Assembly: GCF_000165465.1 (NCBI RefSeq)
Contig: NC_017455.1
Location: 992,001 to 1,056,000 of the forward strand
Reading direction: 5' to 3'
Origin: Halanaerobium praevalens DSM 2228
Lineage (GTDB): Bacteria; Bacillota; Halanaerobiia; Halanaerobiales; Halanaerobiaceae
Length of the DNA stretch: 64,000 nt
Numbering within the stretch: position 1 is the stretch's first letter; every line of letters begins with the position of its first letter. The translations under genes were made by a program, and so were the position numbers. The notes under the pieces are model-generated. The model worked only from the letters and a program-made list of their open reading frames with translations. It did not search any database and had not been told where the DNA came from. Below, one piece after another: positions 27,610 to 36,339 of the stretch.

Positions 27610-28122
27610 TTGAGTGATAATTATTTAGAAATTGGAATCATTACTCGTTTTCAGGGGAATAAAGGTGAAGTTCGTGTCAAAGCGACAACTGATATTCCAG
27701 AACGTTTTTTTGATTTAGAGAGTGTTTATCTAAAAAGACGAGATAATTTAAAAGAACTGGAAATTGATTATATTCGCTTTCAAAAGCAGTTTGTAATAAT
27801 TAAGTTTTTCTCTATTAACTCGATTGATGAAGCAGAAGAACTTAAAAATTACCAGGTCTTAATTGATGAGTCTGAAAAATATTTACTTCCAGAAGATAAC
27901 TTTTATGTTAGTGATTTAATAGAAAGTGAAGTTTATTTAAAAACTGGAGAATATCTTGGTAAATTAGTTGATGTTATCTCAAACACAGGAACTGATATTT
28001 TTTTGATTGCAGGTCAAAAAAAAGAATATATGATACCTGCTAGTCATGAAATGATTATAGAAATTAAAGTTGAAGCTAAAAAAATTATTGTTGATCCAAT
28101 TCCAGGAATTTTAGATCTTTAG
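27610..28122 (+). CDS. rimM: Ribosome maturation factor RimM
   Basis: 170 residues. An N-terminal RimM barrel ([25 protein letters not shown]) and a C-terminal PRC-barrel ([21 protein letters not shown], ending [10 protein letters not shown]). It assists maturation of the 30S head together with S19 and S16. The TTG at 27610 lies a few bases after GGTG and is the only start that keeps the conserved N-terminus. Confidence 0.94.
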   Translation: MSDNYLEIGIITRFQGNKGEVRVKATTDIPERFFDLESVYLKRRDNLKELEIDYIRFQKQFVIIKFFSINSIDEAEELKNYQVLIDESEKYLLPEDNFYVSDLIESEVYLKTGEYLGKLVDVISNTGTDIFLIAGQKKEYMIPASHEMIIEIKVEAKKIIVDPIPGILDL

Positions 28123-28133
28123 GAGCTGAATTT

Positions 28134-28886
28134 ATGTTTTTTGATATTTTAACTCTTTTTCCCGAAATGTTTGTAGGACCTTTTAGTGAAAGTATTTTAA
28201 AAAGGGCTAGAAAAAAAGACTTAATTGATATTAGAACAATTAATATTCGTGATTTTGCTACAGATAAACACCATAAAACAGATGAGCCACCATATGGTGG
28301 TGGAGCTGGTATGGTAATGAAAGCAGAACCGATCTTTAAGGCCTGGCAGGATACTCAAAATAAAAGAGAAGTCAAAACAAAAACAATTTTAATGAGTCCA
28401 CAGGGAGAAGAACTAAATCAAAAAATCGTTAAAGATCTGAGCCAAGAAAAAGGTTTAACAATAATTTGCGGCCGTTATGAAGGTGTAGACGAAAGAGTGA
28501 GAGAAACTATTGTTGACCAGGAACTTTCTATTGGTGATTATGTTTTAACTGGTGGAGAACTGCCAGCAATGGTACTCGTTGACTCAATTTCTAGACTTTT
28601 AACTGGTGTTTTAGGAGCTGAGGATTCTTCTAAAAAAGATTCATTTTATAATGGACTTTTAGAACATCCTCATTATACTAGACCACGAGAATTTAAAGGC
28701 CTAAAAGTTCCTTCAGTTTTAGTTAGTGGTAATCATCAATTAATTGAGCGCTGGCGTAAAAAAGAATCTTTAAAAAGAACTTTTCTAAGAAGAAAAGATT
28801 TGCTGGAAAATAAAGAACTTAGTAATTTAGAACAGGAATTACTTAAAGAAATAAAGCTGGAACTAAAGGGTGAAGTTAATGAGTAA
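28134..28886 (+). CDS. trmD: tRNA (guanine37-N1)-methyltransferase TrmD
   Basis: 250 residues, SPOUT-class enzyme making m1G37 in tRNA, which prevents frameshifting. [15 protein letters not shown], the trefoil-knot SAM site [11 protein letters not shown] and [19 protein letters not shown] are diagnostic. The 3' end overlaps the next gene by 8 bases, so the two methyltransferases are co-translated. Confidence 0.97.
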   Translation: MFFDILTLFPEMFVGPFSESILKRARKKDLIDIRTINIRDFATDKHHKTDEPPYGGGAGMVMKAEPIFKAWQDTQNKREVKTKTILMSPQGEELNQKIVKDLSQEKGLTIICGRYEGVDERVRETIVDQELSIGDYVLTGGELPAMVLVDSISRLLTGVLGAEDSSKKDSFYNGLLEHPHYTRPREFKGLKVPSVLVSGNHQLIERWRKKESLKRTFLRRKDLLENKELSNLEQELLKEIKLELKGEVNE

Positions 28887-29463
28887 AATTGAGGCAGATA
28901 TCTATTTGGGTTTAGTCCATAATCCCATTTATAACAAATTGGGCGAAGTTATAACAACAACTGTAACTAATTATGATTTACATGATATCTCAAGGGCTGC
29001 AAAGACTTATGATGTCAAAAAATATTATATAATCAATAATTTAAAATCACAGCAGGAATTAGTAGCTAGAGTTAGAGATTACTGGACTGGTGGTCGTGGT
29101 GCAGATTATGTTTATAATCGTCATCAGGCTTTTTCTGTTCTCGAAATTGCTTCTGAATTAGAAGAAGTTAAAGCAAAAATAAAGGCAGAAACAGGTCAAG
29201 AACCTCTTTTAATAGCTACAGATGCTCGTGAATACCCTAATACTATCTCTTATAAAAATATGAGGCAAGAATTAGAGAAAATTGATCGTCCTTTTTTAAT
29301 TATTTATGGTACAGGTTATGGGTTAACAGAAGAGATAATTGCTGATTGTGATTATATACTTTATCCTATTTGGGGTAGAGGAGATTTTAATCATCTTTCA
29401 GTTAGAAGTGCTGCTTCAATAATTATGGATCGTTTATTAGCTGACCCCTGGTGGGAAGCCTAA
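28879..29463 (+). CDS. SPOUT-type RNA methyltransferase of the TrmD neighbourhood
   Basis: 194 residues. Matches the small family encoded between trmD and rplS in Clostridia, Thermotogae and deltaproteobacteria (RNA methyltransferase, SPOUT knot). Seen: [30 protein letters not shown] at the start, [13 protein letters not shown], and the knot segment [15 protein letters not shown] with [17 protein letters not shown]. The RNA target is not known to me. ATG 28879 follows AAGGGTG by six bases; GTG at 28870 overlaps that site and is less likely. Confidence 0.88.
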   Translation: MSKIEADIYLGLVHNPIYNKLGEVITTTVTNYDLHDISRAAKTYDVKKYYIINNLKSQQELVARVRDYWTGGRGADYVYNRHQAFSVLEIASELEEVKAKIKAETGQEPLLIATDAREYPNTISYKNMRQELEKIDRPFLIIYGTGYGLTEEIIADCDYILYPIWGRGDFNHLSVRSAASIIMDRLLADPWWEA

Positions 29464-29496
29464 AATTTAAAGATTTTTTTGAGAGGAGGTTTATAG

Positions 29497-29850
29497 ATGA
29501 ATATTATCAATGAAATAGAAAAAGAACAAATTCGTGCTGATATTCCCGAATTTGCTGTTGGAGATACATTAGATCTAAAAGTTCTAATCTCTGAAGGTGG
29601 AAAAGAAAGACTACAGCCATTTAAAGGTGTTGTAATTAGAAGAAATGGTGGCGGTTTAAGCGAAACTTTTACTATTCGTAAAATTGCTCATGGTGTAGGA
29701 GTGGAAAGAACTTTCCCACTACATACTTCTAAGCTTGAAGAAATTAATGTAGTTCGCCGTGGTGATGTAAGAAAGTCACGTCTTTACTATCTGCGTGATA
29801 GAAGAGGTAAAGCTTCAAGAATTAAAGAAAAAAGAGAGCAAAGAAAATAA
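29497..29850 (+). CDS. rplS: 50S ribosomal protein L19
   Basis: 117 residues, the bL19 size. [38 protein letters not shown] is split here by description only; the FPLH and [25 protein letters not shown] regions are diagnostic. GAGAGGAGG gives a strong translation start. The short 33-base gap upstream leaves no room for the L19 leader seen in Bacillus. Confidence 0.98.
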   Translation: MNIINEIEKEQIRADIPEFAVGDTLDLKVLISEGGKERLQPFKGVVIRRNGGGLSETFTIRKIAHGVGVERTFPLHTSKLEEINVVRRGDVRKSRLYYLRDRRGKASRIKEKREQRK

Positions 29851-29861
29851 GTTTAATTTTG

Positions 29862-29887
29862 AGGTGGGGAATTTCTCCACCTTTTTT
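29862..29887 (+). terminator. Rho-independent terminator after rplS
   Basis: AGGTGGGGA and TTTCTCCACCT form a stem of about nine pairs, followed by six T. It closes the rpsP-rplS operon. Confidence 0.85.
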
Positions 29888-29952
29888 CAATATTAGCTTA
29901 TTTTTTAATTATGCTTAGATTCAGAAAAAGTTTTATTAAAGGAGTTTTAATA

Positions 29953-30825
29953 ATGATACAATGGTATCCTGGCCATATGGCCAAAGCAAAAAGAATATTA
30001 AAAGATGATCTCAAAATGGTTGATATTGTAATTGAAGTTGCTGATGCAAGAATTCCCGTAAGTAGTCAAAACCCTGATTTGAAAAAATTGATTAGTAAGC
30101 AAACTAAAGTAACTGTTTTAAATAAAAAGGACCTTGCTGATCCTAATTATAACCAAAAATGGCTGCAATATTTTTCAGAAAAGAATTCGGAAGCCGCAGT
30201 TTTAATTAATTCTTTAACTGGAGAAGGTGTTAGTGACTTAAAGAGCGTTTTAAATAATACTTATGATCAAATTGCAGCTAAATTAGCTAAAAAAGGGAGA
30301 AACCCTCGTCGTTTAAGAGCAATGATTATTGGGATTCCCAATGTTGGCAAATCAGCTTTAATTAATTTATTAGCTGGTTCTAAAATAACTACTATTGGTG
30401 ATAAACCTGGAGTGACAAGGGGAAGACAGTGGGTTAATGTTGGTCAAAAAATTAGATTACTTGATACTCCTGGTATTTTATGGCCTAAATTTTCAGATGA
30501 AGACAAAGCTTATAAATTAGCTTTAACTGGAGCGATTAGTAATGATATTTATGATGCTGAATTAGCTGCTTATAAATTAATTAAATTTATAATTGAAATT
30601 AATTCGCAATTATTATTAGACACTTATAATTTAGATTTTTTAGAAGCACATCCTTATGATATTTTAGCTGATATTGCCCGCAAAAGAGGTTGTTTGATGA
30701 CAGGTGGTAAAGTTGATCGCAATCGAGCTGCAAAAATAATAATTAATGATTTTCAAGCTGCTAAATTAGGTAAAATAACTTTAGAAAAACCTGATAATTT
30801 AGAAGTAGGAAATAAAAATGAATAA
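29953..30825 (+). CDS. rbgA: Ribosome biogenesis GTPase RbgA/YlqF
   Basis: 290 residues, circularly permuted GTPase needed for late 50S assembly. It begins MIQWYPGHMAKAKR, the family hallmark. The G4 motif NKKDL precedes the G1 loop GIPNVGKS, as expected for the permuted order, and G3 is DTPGILWPKF. ATG 29953 follows AAAGGAG. The in-frame ATG 42 bases earlier adds a non-conserved peptide. The 3' end overlaps rnhB by 8 bases. Confidence 0.95.
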   Translation: MIQWYPGHMAKAKRILKDDLKMVDIVIEVADARIPVSSQNPDLKKLISKQTKVTVLNKKDLADPNYNQKWLQYFSEKNSEAAVLINSLTGEGVSDLKSVLNNTYDQIAAKLAKKGRNPRRLRAMIIGIPNVGKSALINLLAGSKITTIGDKPGVTRGRQWVNVGQKIRLLDTPGILWPKFSDEDKAYKLALTGAISNDIYDAELAAYKLIKFIIEINSQLLLDTYNLDFLEAHPYDILADIARKRGCLMTGGKVDRNRAAKIIINDFQAAKLGKITLEKPDNLEVGNKNE

Positions 30826-31633
30826 TTCACTAGATTTTGATTTAAATAGAGTAAGTGAGCTAACAATTAAAGAATTAAAAAATAAATGTTCTAATTTAGA
30901 GCTAAAGCAAGAGTTAATTAGCGTGATTAAGGTTTTAAAAAAAGATTCCCGCAAAGGGGTTCAAAAAATTGCAGCTAAATTAGAGCGTAAAATTGCTAAA
31001 AAAGAAGCCATAGTCACTAAGTGGGAAAAAATGCAGCAGCTTGAAAAAGAGTATAGTCAAAAAGGATATCAAGTAATTATTGGGATTGATGAAGCAGGCC
31101 GAGGCCCATTAGCTGGTCCAGTAGTTGCTGCAGCAGTTCTTTTAGATCCTCAAAATAAAATTTATGGTTTAGATGATTCGAAAAAGTTAAATTTAACTAA
31201 AAGAGAAAATTTATTTAAGCAGATTAAAGCTAAAGCTAAAGTTGGAATAGGCCAGGCTACAAGTAGTGAAATTGATAAATATAATATTAGAGAAGCTACT
31301 TTTACTGCCATGAAAAGGGCAGTAAAAGATCTTTTGCCTAAATTACAAAAACAACCTGATTTATTACTTATCGATGGCAATGCAGTTATTCCTGGACTAA
31401 CAGTTGAACAAGAATCAATTATTGATGGAGATGCTAAGGTTAATAATATAGCAGCTGCTTCTATAATTGCTAAGGTAAGTAGAGATAAACTTATTTATAA
31501 ATATGCTGAAGAATTTCCAGAGTATAATTTAGAATCAAATAAGGGTTATGGAACTGCAGAACATATTGCTGCTTTAAAAAAATATGGTTCTACCCCTATT
31601 CATCGTAAATCTTTTGCTAGAGTTCCAGATTAA
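30818..31633 (+). CDS. rnhB: Ribonuclease HII
   Basis: 271 residues. The catalytic domain starts at about 85 with GIDEAGRGPLAGPVVAAAV (acidic D91, E92); later acidic residues lie in LLIDGNA and INNIAAASIIAKVSRD. It removes ribonucleotides and RNA primers from DNA. The N-terminal ~80 residues are a helical extension, as in Bacillus RnhB. Overlap with rbgA shows the two form a unit. Confidence 0.96.
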   Translation: MNNSLDFDLNRVSELTIKELKNKCSNLELKQELISVIKVLKKDSRKGVQKIAAKLERKIAKKEAIVTKWEKMQQLEKEYSQKGYQVIIGIDEAGRGPLAGPVVAAAVLLDPQNKIYGLDDSKKLNLTKRENLFKQIKAKAKVGIGQATSSEIDKYNIREATFTAMKRAVKDLLPKLQKQPDLLLIDGNAVIPGLTVEQESIIDGDAKVNNIAAASIIAKVSRDKLIYKYAEEFPEYNLESNKGYGTAEHIAALKKYGSTPIHRKSFARVPD

Positions 31634-31666
31634 ATTTAAAAAATATTAAAAAGGAGGAAAACTAAA

Positions 31667-32113
31667 ATGGATACAAAAAGATTAGCTAGAGGAGCTGCGA
31701 TTACGGCTTTATACATTGTTATTACTTATTTTTTGGCACCTGTTAGCTTTGGACCAATTCAATTTAGAGCAGCTGAGGCTTTAACTGTTTTACCAATTAT
31801 TTTTCCAGAAGCTGTTCCAGCTTTATTTTTAGGTGTGCTTTTAGCCAATATAGTAGGTGGTTTAGGTTTAGTTGATATAGTTTGTGGGAGTTTAGTGACT
31901 CTGATAGCTGCTTATGTTACTTATAGAAATAGAAATAATATTTTTGCTTATTTGAGTCCTATTTTATTTAATGCTTTTTTAATTAGTATTTATTTACATC
32001 TTTTATTTGATCTGCCATATTGGCTAAATGTAATTCAGATTGGCTTAAGTGAAGCAGCAGTAGTTTTAATTTTAGGGGTTCCTTTAATTAAATATTTAAA
32101 GAAGCATTTCTGA
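31667..32113 (+). CDS. queT: QueT family queuosine-precursor transporter
   Basis: 148 residues, about five hydrophobic segments. The N-terminal GAAITALYIVITYFLAPVSFG and FRAAEALTVLPIIFPEAVPALFLGVLLAN blocks match QueT, the S-component of an ECF transporter for queuosine precursors. No preQ1 riboswitch is visible in the 33-base upstream gap. The 3' end overlaps the convergent comM by 18 bases. Confidence 0.85.
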   Translation: MDTKRLARGAAITALYIVITYFLAPVSFGPIQFRAAEALTVLPIIFPEAVPALFLGVLLANIVGGLGLVDIVCGSLVTLIAAYVTYRNRNNIFAYLSPILFNAFLISIYLHLLFDLPYWLNVIQIGLSEAAVVLILGVPLIKYLKKHF

Positions 32114-33619
32114 TTTTTCTGCATACCACCTAAAATCAATTGCTTTAATTAAATCACTTTTTGTGATTTCTAAATTTTGATTTAAATCAGCAATAGTTCT
32201 AGCTACTCTAAGTAATCTGATATAGCCTCTGACACTAAGTTGTAATTTTTGATAAGCTTGATTTAAGATTGCTTGAGAACTAGATTCTAGCTGACAGTAT
32301 TGATCTATATCTTTTAACATTAATTGTGAATTGTTTTTTAAAGAAGTATTTTTATATCTTTTTGCCTGCATTTTGCGGGCATTTTTTACTTTTTGATAAT
32401 AGTCTATTTTTGAATCTGATTTATTATTTTCTAATAGTTCTTCTTTTTTTAAGGGTAAAACTTCAATTTGGAGGTCAATTCTATCTTTAAGTGGACCAGA
32501 TAATTTTTGTTGATAACGAACAATATCTCGTTCAGAACATCTACATTTTCTATTTTTTACTCCAGCAAAACCACAAGGGCAGGGATTCATGGCTGCTAAG
32601 AACTGAAAATTAGCTGGAAAAAAATAGCTCCCCTGCTGACGGACAATTTTTATTCTCTTTTTTTCTAATGGCTCACGCAAATTTGCTAAAACATTATTTT
32701 TAAATTCTGGTAACTCGTCTAAAAATAGAACTCCATTATGGGCCATTGAAATTTCCCCAGGACCTGGAATTCTACCTCCTCCAATTAAAGCAGCAGAAGT
32801 TATAGAATGGTGTGGAGCTACAAAAGGTCTGTATTTCTTTTCTAAATTAAGTTCTGCTAAGCTATCATTAATACTATATATTGAGGCAGTTTCTAATAAT
32901 TCTTTTTTAGTTAAAGGTTCTAATAACTTGACTATTGATTCTGCCAAAATTGTTTTACCACAACCAGGAGGACCAATCAAAAGTAAATTATGTCCCCCAG
33001 CAGCAGCTGTAATTATTGCATTTTTAGCAGTTTTTTGACCTTTAATTTGATTAAGATCAGGATAATTTGTTGTTTTAGTTTGATTTTTTTTAGTTAGCGG
33101 CTTTTTGTTATACTTTTTAGTAAGATTATTAAGCTCATGTAAATGATCTATTAAATATGAATTTATATTTTTTACTAATAGAGATTCTTTTTGATTAGCT
33201 TTGGCAATTATAGCTTCTGAATAATTATTTTTTTGAGCAACTAATAACATAGATAAGATACCTCTAACATGATTTAAATTACCATTTAAATTTAATTCTC
33301 CTGCAAAAATTTTTTGTTCTTTATTTTCTATTTTAATTTGGCCTGAACATTCTAATAAGACTGCTGCAATTGCTAAATCAAAATGAGAACCATATTTATT
33401 TAAGTTGCCTGGGGCTAAATTGATAGTAATTTTTTTAACAGGCCACTCAAAACCTGAATTGATAAGCGCTGACCTTACTCTTTTGGCAGATTCTTGGACA
33501 GTTTTTCCAGCTAAACCAACGATTTTAAAGCAAGGTAATCCTCTTGAAATATCAACTTCAACTTTAACCATTTTTGCTTTAACACCATGAATTACTGCGG
33601 AATAGACATAAGAATACAT
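32096..33619 (-). CDS. comM: ComM/YifB family Mg-chelatase-like AAA+ ATPase
   Basis: 507 residues. An N-terminal Lon-protease-like fold (ARGLPCFKIVGLAGKTVQES-type start), then AAA+ Walker A GPPGCGKT at 216-223, MAHNGVLFLDELPEF as Walker B, and a C-terminal Mg-chelatase domain with an arginine-rich SVRGYIRLLRVARTIADL. ComM drives branch migration during natural transformation in other bacteria; dprA, another transformation gene, lies 8 kb away. It is read with yraN from the divergent region at 34 kb. Confidence 0.93.
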   Translation of the reverse strand: MYSYVYSAVIHGVKAKMVKVEVDISRGLPCFKIVGLAGKTVQESAKRVRSALINSGFEWPVKKITINLAPGNLNKYGSHFDLAIAAVLLECSGQIKIENKEQKIFAGELNLNGNLNHVRGILSMLLVAQKNNYSEAIIAKANQKESLLVKNINSYLIDHLHELNNLTKKYNKKPLTKKNQTKTTNYPDLNQIKGQKTAKNAIITAAAGGHNLLLIGPPGCGKTILAESIVKLLEPLTKKELLETASIYSINDSLAELNLEKKYRPFVAPHHSITSAALIGGGRIPGPGEISMAHNGVLFLDELPEFKNNVLANLREPLEKKRIKIVRQQGSYFFPANFQFLAAMNPCPCGFAGVKNRKCRCSERDIVRYQQKLSGPLKDRIDLQIEVLPLKKEELLENNKSDSKIDYYQKVKNARKMQAKRYKNTSLKNNSQLMLKDIDQYCQLESSSQAILNQAYQKLQLSVRGYIRLLRVARTIADLNQNLEITKSDLIKAIDFRWYAEKSEMLL

Positions 33620-33656
33620 TTTAAGACCCCTCTTTTTAATATTTTTAAAAAATAAT

Positions 33657-34022
33657 TTAATTAATAATATTTTTATAATGTTTAAGCTTATCTATTTTTT
33701 TAAAATCAGGGTTAATTTTGATTGTAATTAGATCAAAGCGAATGGAAGCTAAATGAATATTTTTTTCTGCAAAATAAAAGATGGCTGCTCTTTTAAGATG
33801 AGCAATTTGTTTAGCATGAAGGGAATGAGCTAAGGCAATATAATTTTCAGAGCTTCTACTTTTTACTTCAATAAAAATAGTATAATTATTTTTAGAAGCA
33901 ATAATATCTATTTCTCCAAATTTATTGCGGTAGTTCCTTTGAATAATATGGTAGTTTTCTTTGATTAAGTATTTAACGGCAATATCTTCACCAAGTTGAC
34001 CAAGCTTATTATGAAGTGCCAT
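33657..34022 (-). CDS. yraN: UPF0102 (YraN) nuclease-like protein
   Basis: 121 residues, PD-(D/E)XK-like fold: LGQLGEDIAVKYLIKENYHII, then NKFGEIDIIASKNNYTIFIEVKSR, where E, D and ExK form the predicted nuclease core. Function is unproven for the family. TAAAGGAGG precedes its start. It commonly lies with rnhB and comM in Clostridia, as here. Confidence 0.92.
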   Translation of the reverse strand: MALHNKLGQLGEDIAVKYLIKENYHIIQRNYRNKFGEIDIIASKNNYTIFIEVKSRSSENYIALAHSLHAKQIAHLKRAAIFYFAEKNIHLASIRFDLITIKINPDFKKIDKLKHYKNIIN

Positions 34023-34072
34023 AAAAAAACCTCCTTTATAGAATATATTATATAATTATGTAAAATATTAGA

Positions 34073-34161
34073 AAATCCTGCATTAAATTTAATTTTTTTA
34101 AAATTAATTAAATATTCATAAGATAATTATTTTCTTAGATTTAAAATTAATTGCAGGATTT
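34073..34161. repeat. AT-rich inverted repeat in the yraN / riboswitch divergent gap
   Basis: Arms AAATCCTGCA (34073-34082) and TGCAGGATTT (34152-34161) are exact inverted repeats of 10 bases separated by a 69-base, almost purely A/T interval. The bases inside the arms are also loosely complementary. It lies between the yraN start and the cobalamin riboswitch. No gene is visible here. Confidence 0.5.
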
Positions 34162-34212
34162 AAAGGATAATAAAAGAATATATATAAATAAGAAATCAAA
34201 TAATGTTCTCTT

Positions 34213-34378
34213 TTTAGGTGCTTCTTTCAATAGAAGATAATAGGGAATCAGGTGTAATTCCTGAACGGGTCCGCCACTGTTAAACAGTAATCAACTAAAA
34301 CCACTCAATTATTATTGGGGAAGGTTAGCTGCTAAAGCTGTAAAGTCAGGAGACCTGCCTAAAAAGATAACAGCCATC
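34213..34378 (+). promoter_or_regulatory. Cobalamin (B12) riboswitch
   Basis: Conserved adenosylcobalamin-aptamer elements appear in order: AATAGGGAATCAGGTG near 34229-34244, then GGTCCGCCACTGT (34268-34280), and the B12 box AAGTCAGGAGACCTGCC (34343-34359), matching the rAGYCMGgAgaCCkGCc consensus. The 3' boundary is approximate. It controls the receptor-tonB-exbBD genes through the downstream terminator. Confidence 0.93.
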
Positions 34379-34414
34379 TTCGAGACAGGAATGGTTGTGG
34401 GCTTTATTAATTCA

Positions 34415-34447
34415 AAACCCTCAATTTAATGGCTGAGGGTTTTTTTG
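34415..34447 (+). terminator. Riboswitch expression-platform terminator
   Basis: ACCCTCA (34417-34423) and TGAGGGT (34434-34440) form a stem followed by seven T. Bases CAGCCAT at 34371-34377 could instead pair with ATGGCTG at 34428-34434, which overlaps the terminator: a plausible switching helix. About 60 bases of leader with a second GTCTAG-containing repeat remain before the receptor gene. Confidence 0.85.
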
Positions 34448-34510
34448 TTGTCTAGCCTTATTTTGTCTAGGGTGGCTGTGAGCAAACAAAAACTCAAGGA
34501 GGAATAGTTA

Positions 34511-36307
34511 ATGTTTAAAAAGTCGGTTTTAGTTATGCTTGCAGCACTTTTAATTTTTTCAGTTACAGTAAGTGCGCAGGAGGAAGTTTTGGATTTAGAA
34601 GAAGTTGTTGTGACAGCAAGTAGGTATGAAGAAAGTATTATGGATACCCCAGTTAGTATTGAGGTTATTGATGAGGAGGAGATAGAAGAAAGCAATGCCC
34701 AGAATGTGGCAGAGTTAATTTCTTCTATTGCGGGAGTTCAAATTACAAATTATGGAGGACCAGCTGGTAGTAAAACTATTAATATTAGAGGAAGTGATTC
34801 TAATCAAGTATTAGTCTTGATAGATGGACAATCTATTAATACTAAAATGATTGGAGATGTTGACTTAGGTCAAATTTTAATTTCTAATGTAAAAAGAGTT
34901 GAAGTTTTAAAGGGTCCTGCTTCTGCTATTTATGGTGCTAACGCGTTGGGTGGAGTAGTTAATATAATAACTAAAAATGGTTCTGATAATGAGGGATTAA
35001 AATTAGATTTAGGTATAGGATCTTTTAACACTTATAAAACTGCTTTAAATTATGGTCTAGTTTTTGATAAATCTGAAGTTTTGATAACTGCAGAAACATT
35101 AAATTCAGATGGCTTTAGAGACAATCCAGATAATAGTGGTTTAGATCAATATAATATTTCTACAAAAATAAATTATGATTTAAATCAATATGATGAATTT
35201 GTTTTTGACATAATATATAATAATTCTGATAAAGAAGTTCCAGGTAAAGATAAAGATGGTTGGAGAACCCCCAATGCTAAACAAGAAGATATAATGGAAA
35301 ATTATAGAATAACTTATAATAGAGAGAAAGAAAATTATGATTTGAAATCTTTTCTTTATTATAATGATCAGGAGACTAATTATATAAATCCTGATTCTAA
35401 TACTGATAATATTCATAAAAAGAAAAAGATTGGTTTTGATTTGAGTAACACTTTATTTTATAAAAATAATACTTTAACATATGGATTTGAAATTGTAAAT
35501 AATGAATTAGATAGTTCTCAATTACCTGAAATTTATGATGCAACTAATAAAGCTGTTTTTTTAGAAAATAGTTATACTAAAATTAATAATTTAAAAATAA
35601 ATACAGGAATTAGATACGATGATAATGAAGATTATGGTTCAGAAACTAATCCAAGAGTCAGTTTATTATATAGTATAAATAATAATAATAATATATTTGC
35701 TTCATATGGAGAGGCATATAGGGCTCCAACTTTTGATGAATTGTATTGGGATGAATCTTGGTTAAAAGGTAATCCAGATTTAGAACCTGAAAAATCTAAA
35801 AACTATGAAATAGGTATCAAAAGTAGATTGAATAATAGTAAATTGGAAGTTGTCTTGTTTAAAAATGAAATTGAAAATGAAATTATTGGTTATCCAAATC
35901 CTACTTATAAAAATATTAAAGAATCTGAGACAGATGGTTTAGAGCTAAGTTTAAGTAAAAATATAACTGATAACTTAACATTAGGCTACAGTCATACTTA
36001 CTTAGATAGTAGAAATGTTAAAACTAATAAACTGTTAAAAGATCAATATTATAACGATATTTCTTTAGCTTATAGACCAAAAAACTATTTGGTTAAATTT
36101 AATGTAAGTCATGTTGGTGGTCGAGTTGAGGATTTAGATAATTATACAGTTTGTGATTTAAACTTTTCTAAAAATATAAAAGTTACAGAAAGAGATTATA
36201 AAGTTAAATTAGCTGTTAATAATCTATTTGATCAGGACTATCAAGTTAATGACGGCTATCCAATGCCCGGCCGTAACTTCATGCTTAATCTAAGCACCAA
36301 ATTCTAA
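34511..36307 (+). CDS. btuB: TonB-dependent outer-membrane receptor, probable cobalamin receptor BtuB
   Basis: 598 residues. A signal peptide (cleavage about 22, VSA-QEE) is followed by a TonB box (EEVVVTA, 30-36). The plug domain shows MDTPVSIEVIDEEEIEES, NIRGSDSNQVLVLIDG and VEVLKGPASAIYGANALGGVVNI-type motifs. The rest is a beta-barrel with alternating strands that ends in phenylalanine, the usual outer-membrane insertion signal. The riboswitch upstream argues that the substrate is cobalamin or a corrinoid; this is inference. The gene requires an outer membrane, consistent with a diderm Firmicute. AAGGAGG precedes ATG 34511. Confidence 0.9.
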   Translation: MFKKSVLVMLAALLIFSVTVSAQEEVLDLEEVVVTASRYEESIMDTPVSIEVIDEEEIEESNAQNVAELISSIAGVQITNYGGPAGSKTINIRGSDSNQVLVLIDGQSINTKMIGDVDLGQILISNVKRVEVLKGPASAIYGANALGGVVNIITKNGSDNEGLKLDLGIGSFNTYKTALNYGLVFDKSEVLITAETLNSDGFRDNPDNSGLDQYNISTKINYDLNQYDEFVFDIIYNNSDKEVPGKDKDGWRTPNAKQEDIMENYRITYNREKENYDLKSFLYYNDQETNYINPDSNTDNIHKKKKIGFDLSNTLFYKNNTLTYGFEIVNNELDSSQLPEIYDATNKAVFLENSYTKINNLKINTGIRYDDNEDYGSETNPRVSLLYSINNNNNIFASYGEAYRAPTFDELYWDESWLKGNPDLEPEKSKNYEIGIKSRLNNSKLEVVLFKNEIENEIIGYPNPTYKNIKESETDGLELSLSKNITDNLTLGYSHTYLDSRNVKTNKLLKDQYYNDISLAYRPKNYLVKFNVSHVGGRVEDLDNYTVCDLNFSKNIKVTERDYKVKLAVNNLFDQDYQVNDGYPMPGRNFMLNLSTKF

Positions 36308-36339
36308 ACAAAAACTAACTACAAGAAAGGATGATGATA

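Noticed and set aside
29464-29496. L19 leader before rplS
   Set aside because: Only 33 bases, too short for the known leader.
31634-31666. preQ1 riboswitch before queT
   Set aside because: The gap is 33 bases of A-rich DNA with just a ribosome site; no aptamer fits.
33405-33590. Plus-strand open frame within comM
   Set aside because: Antisense shadow of a well-defined gene, no ribosome site.
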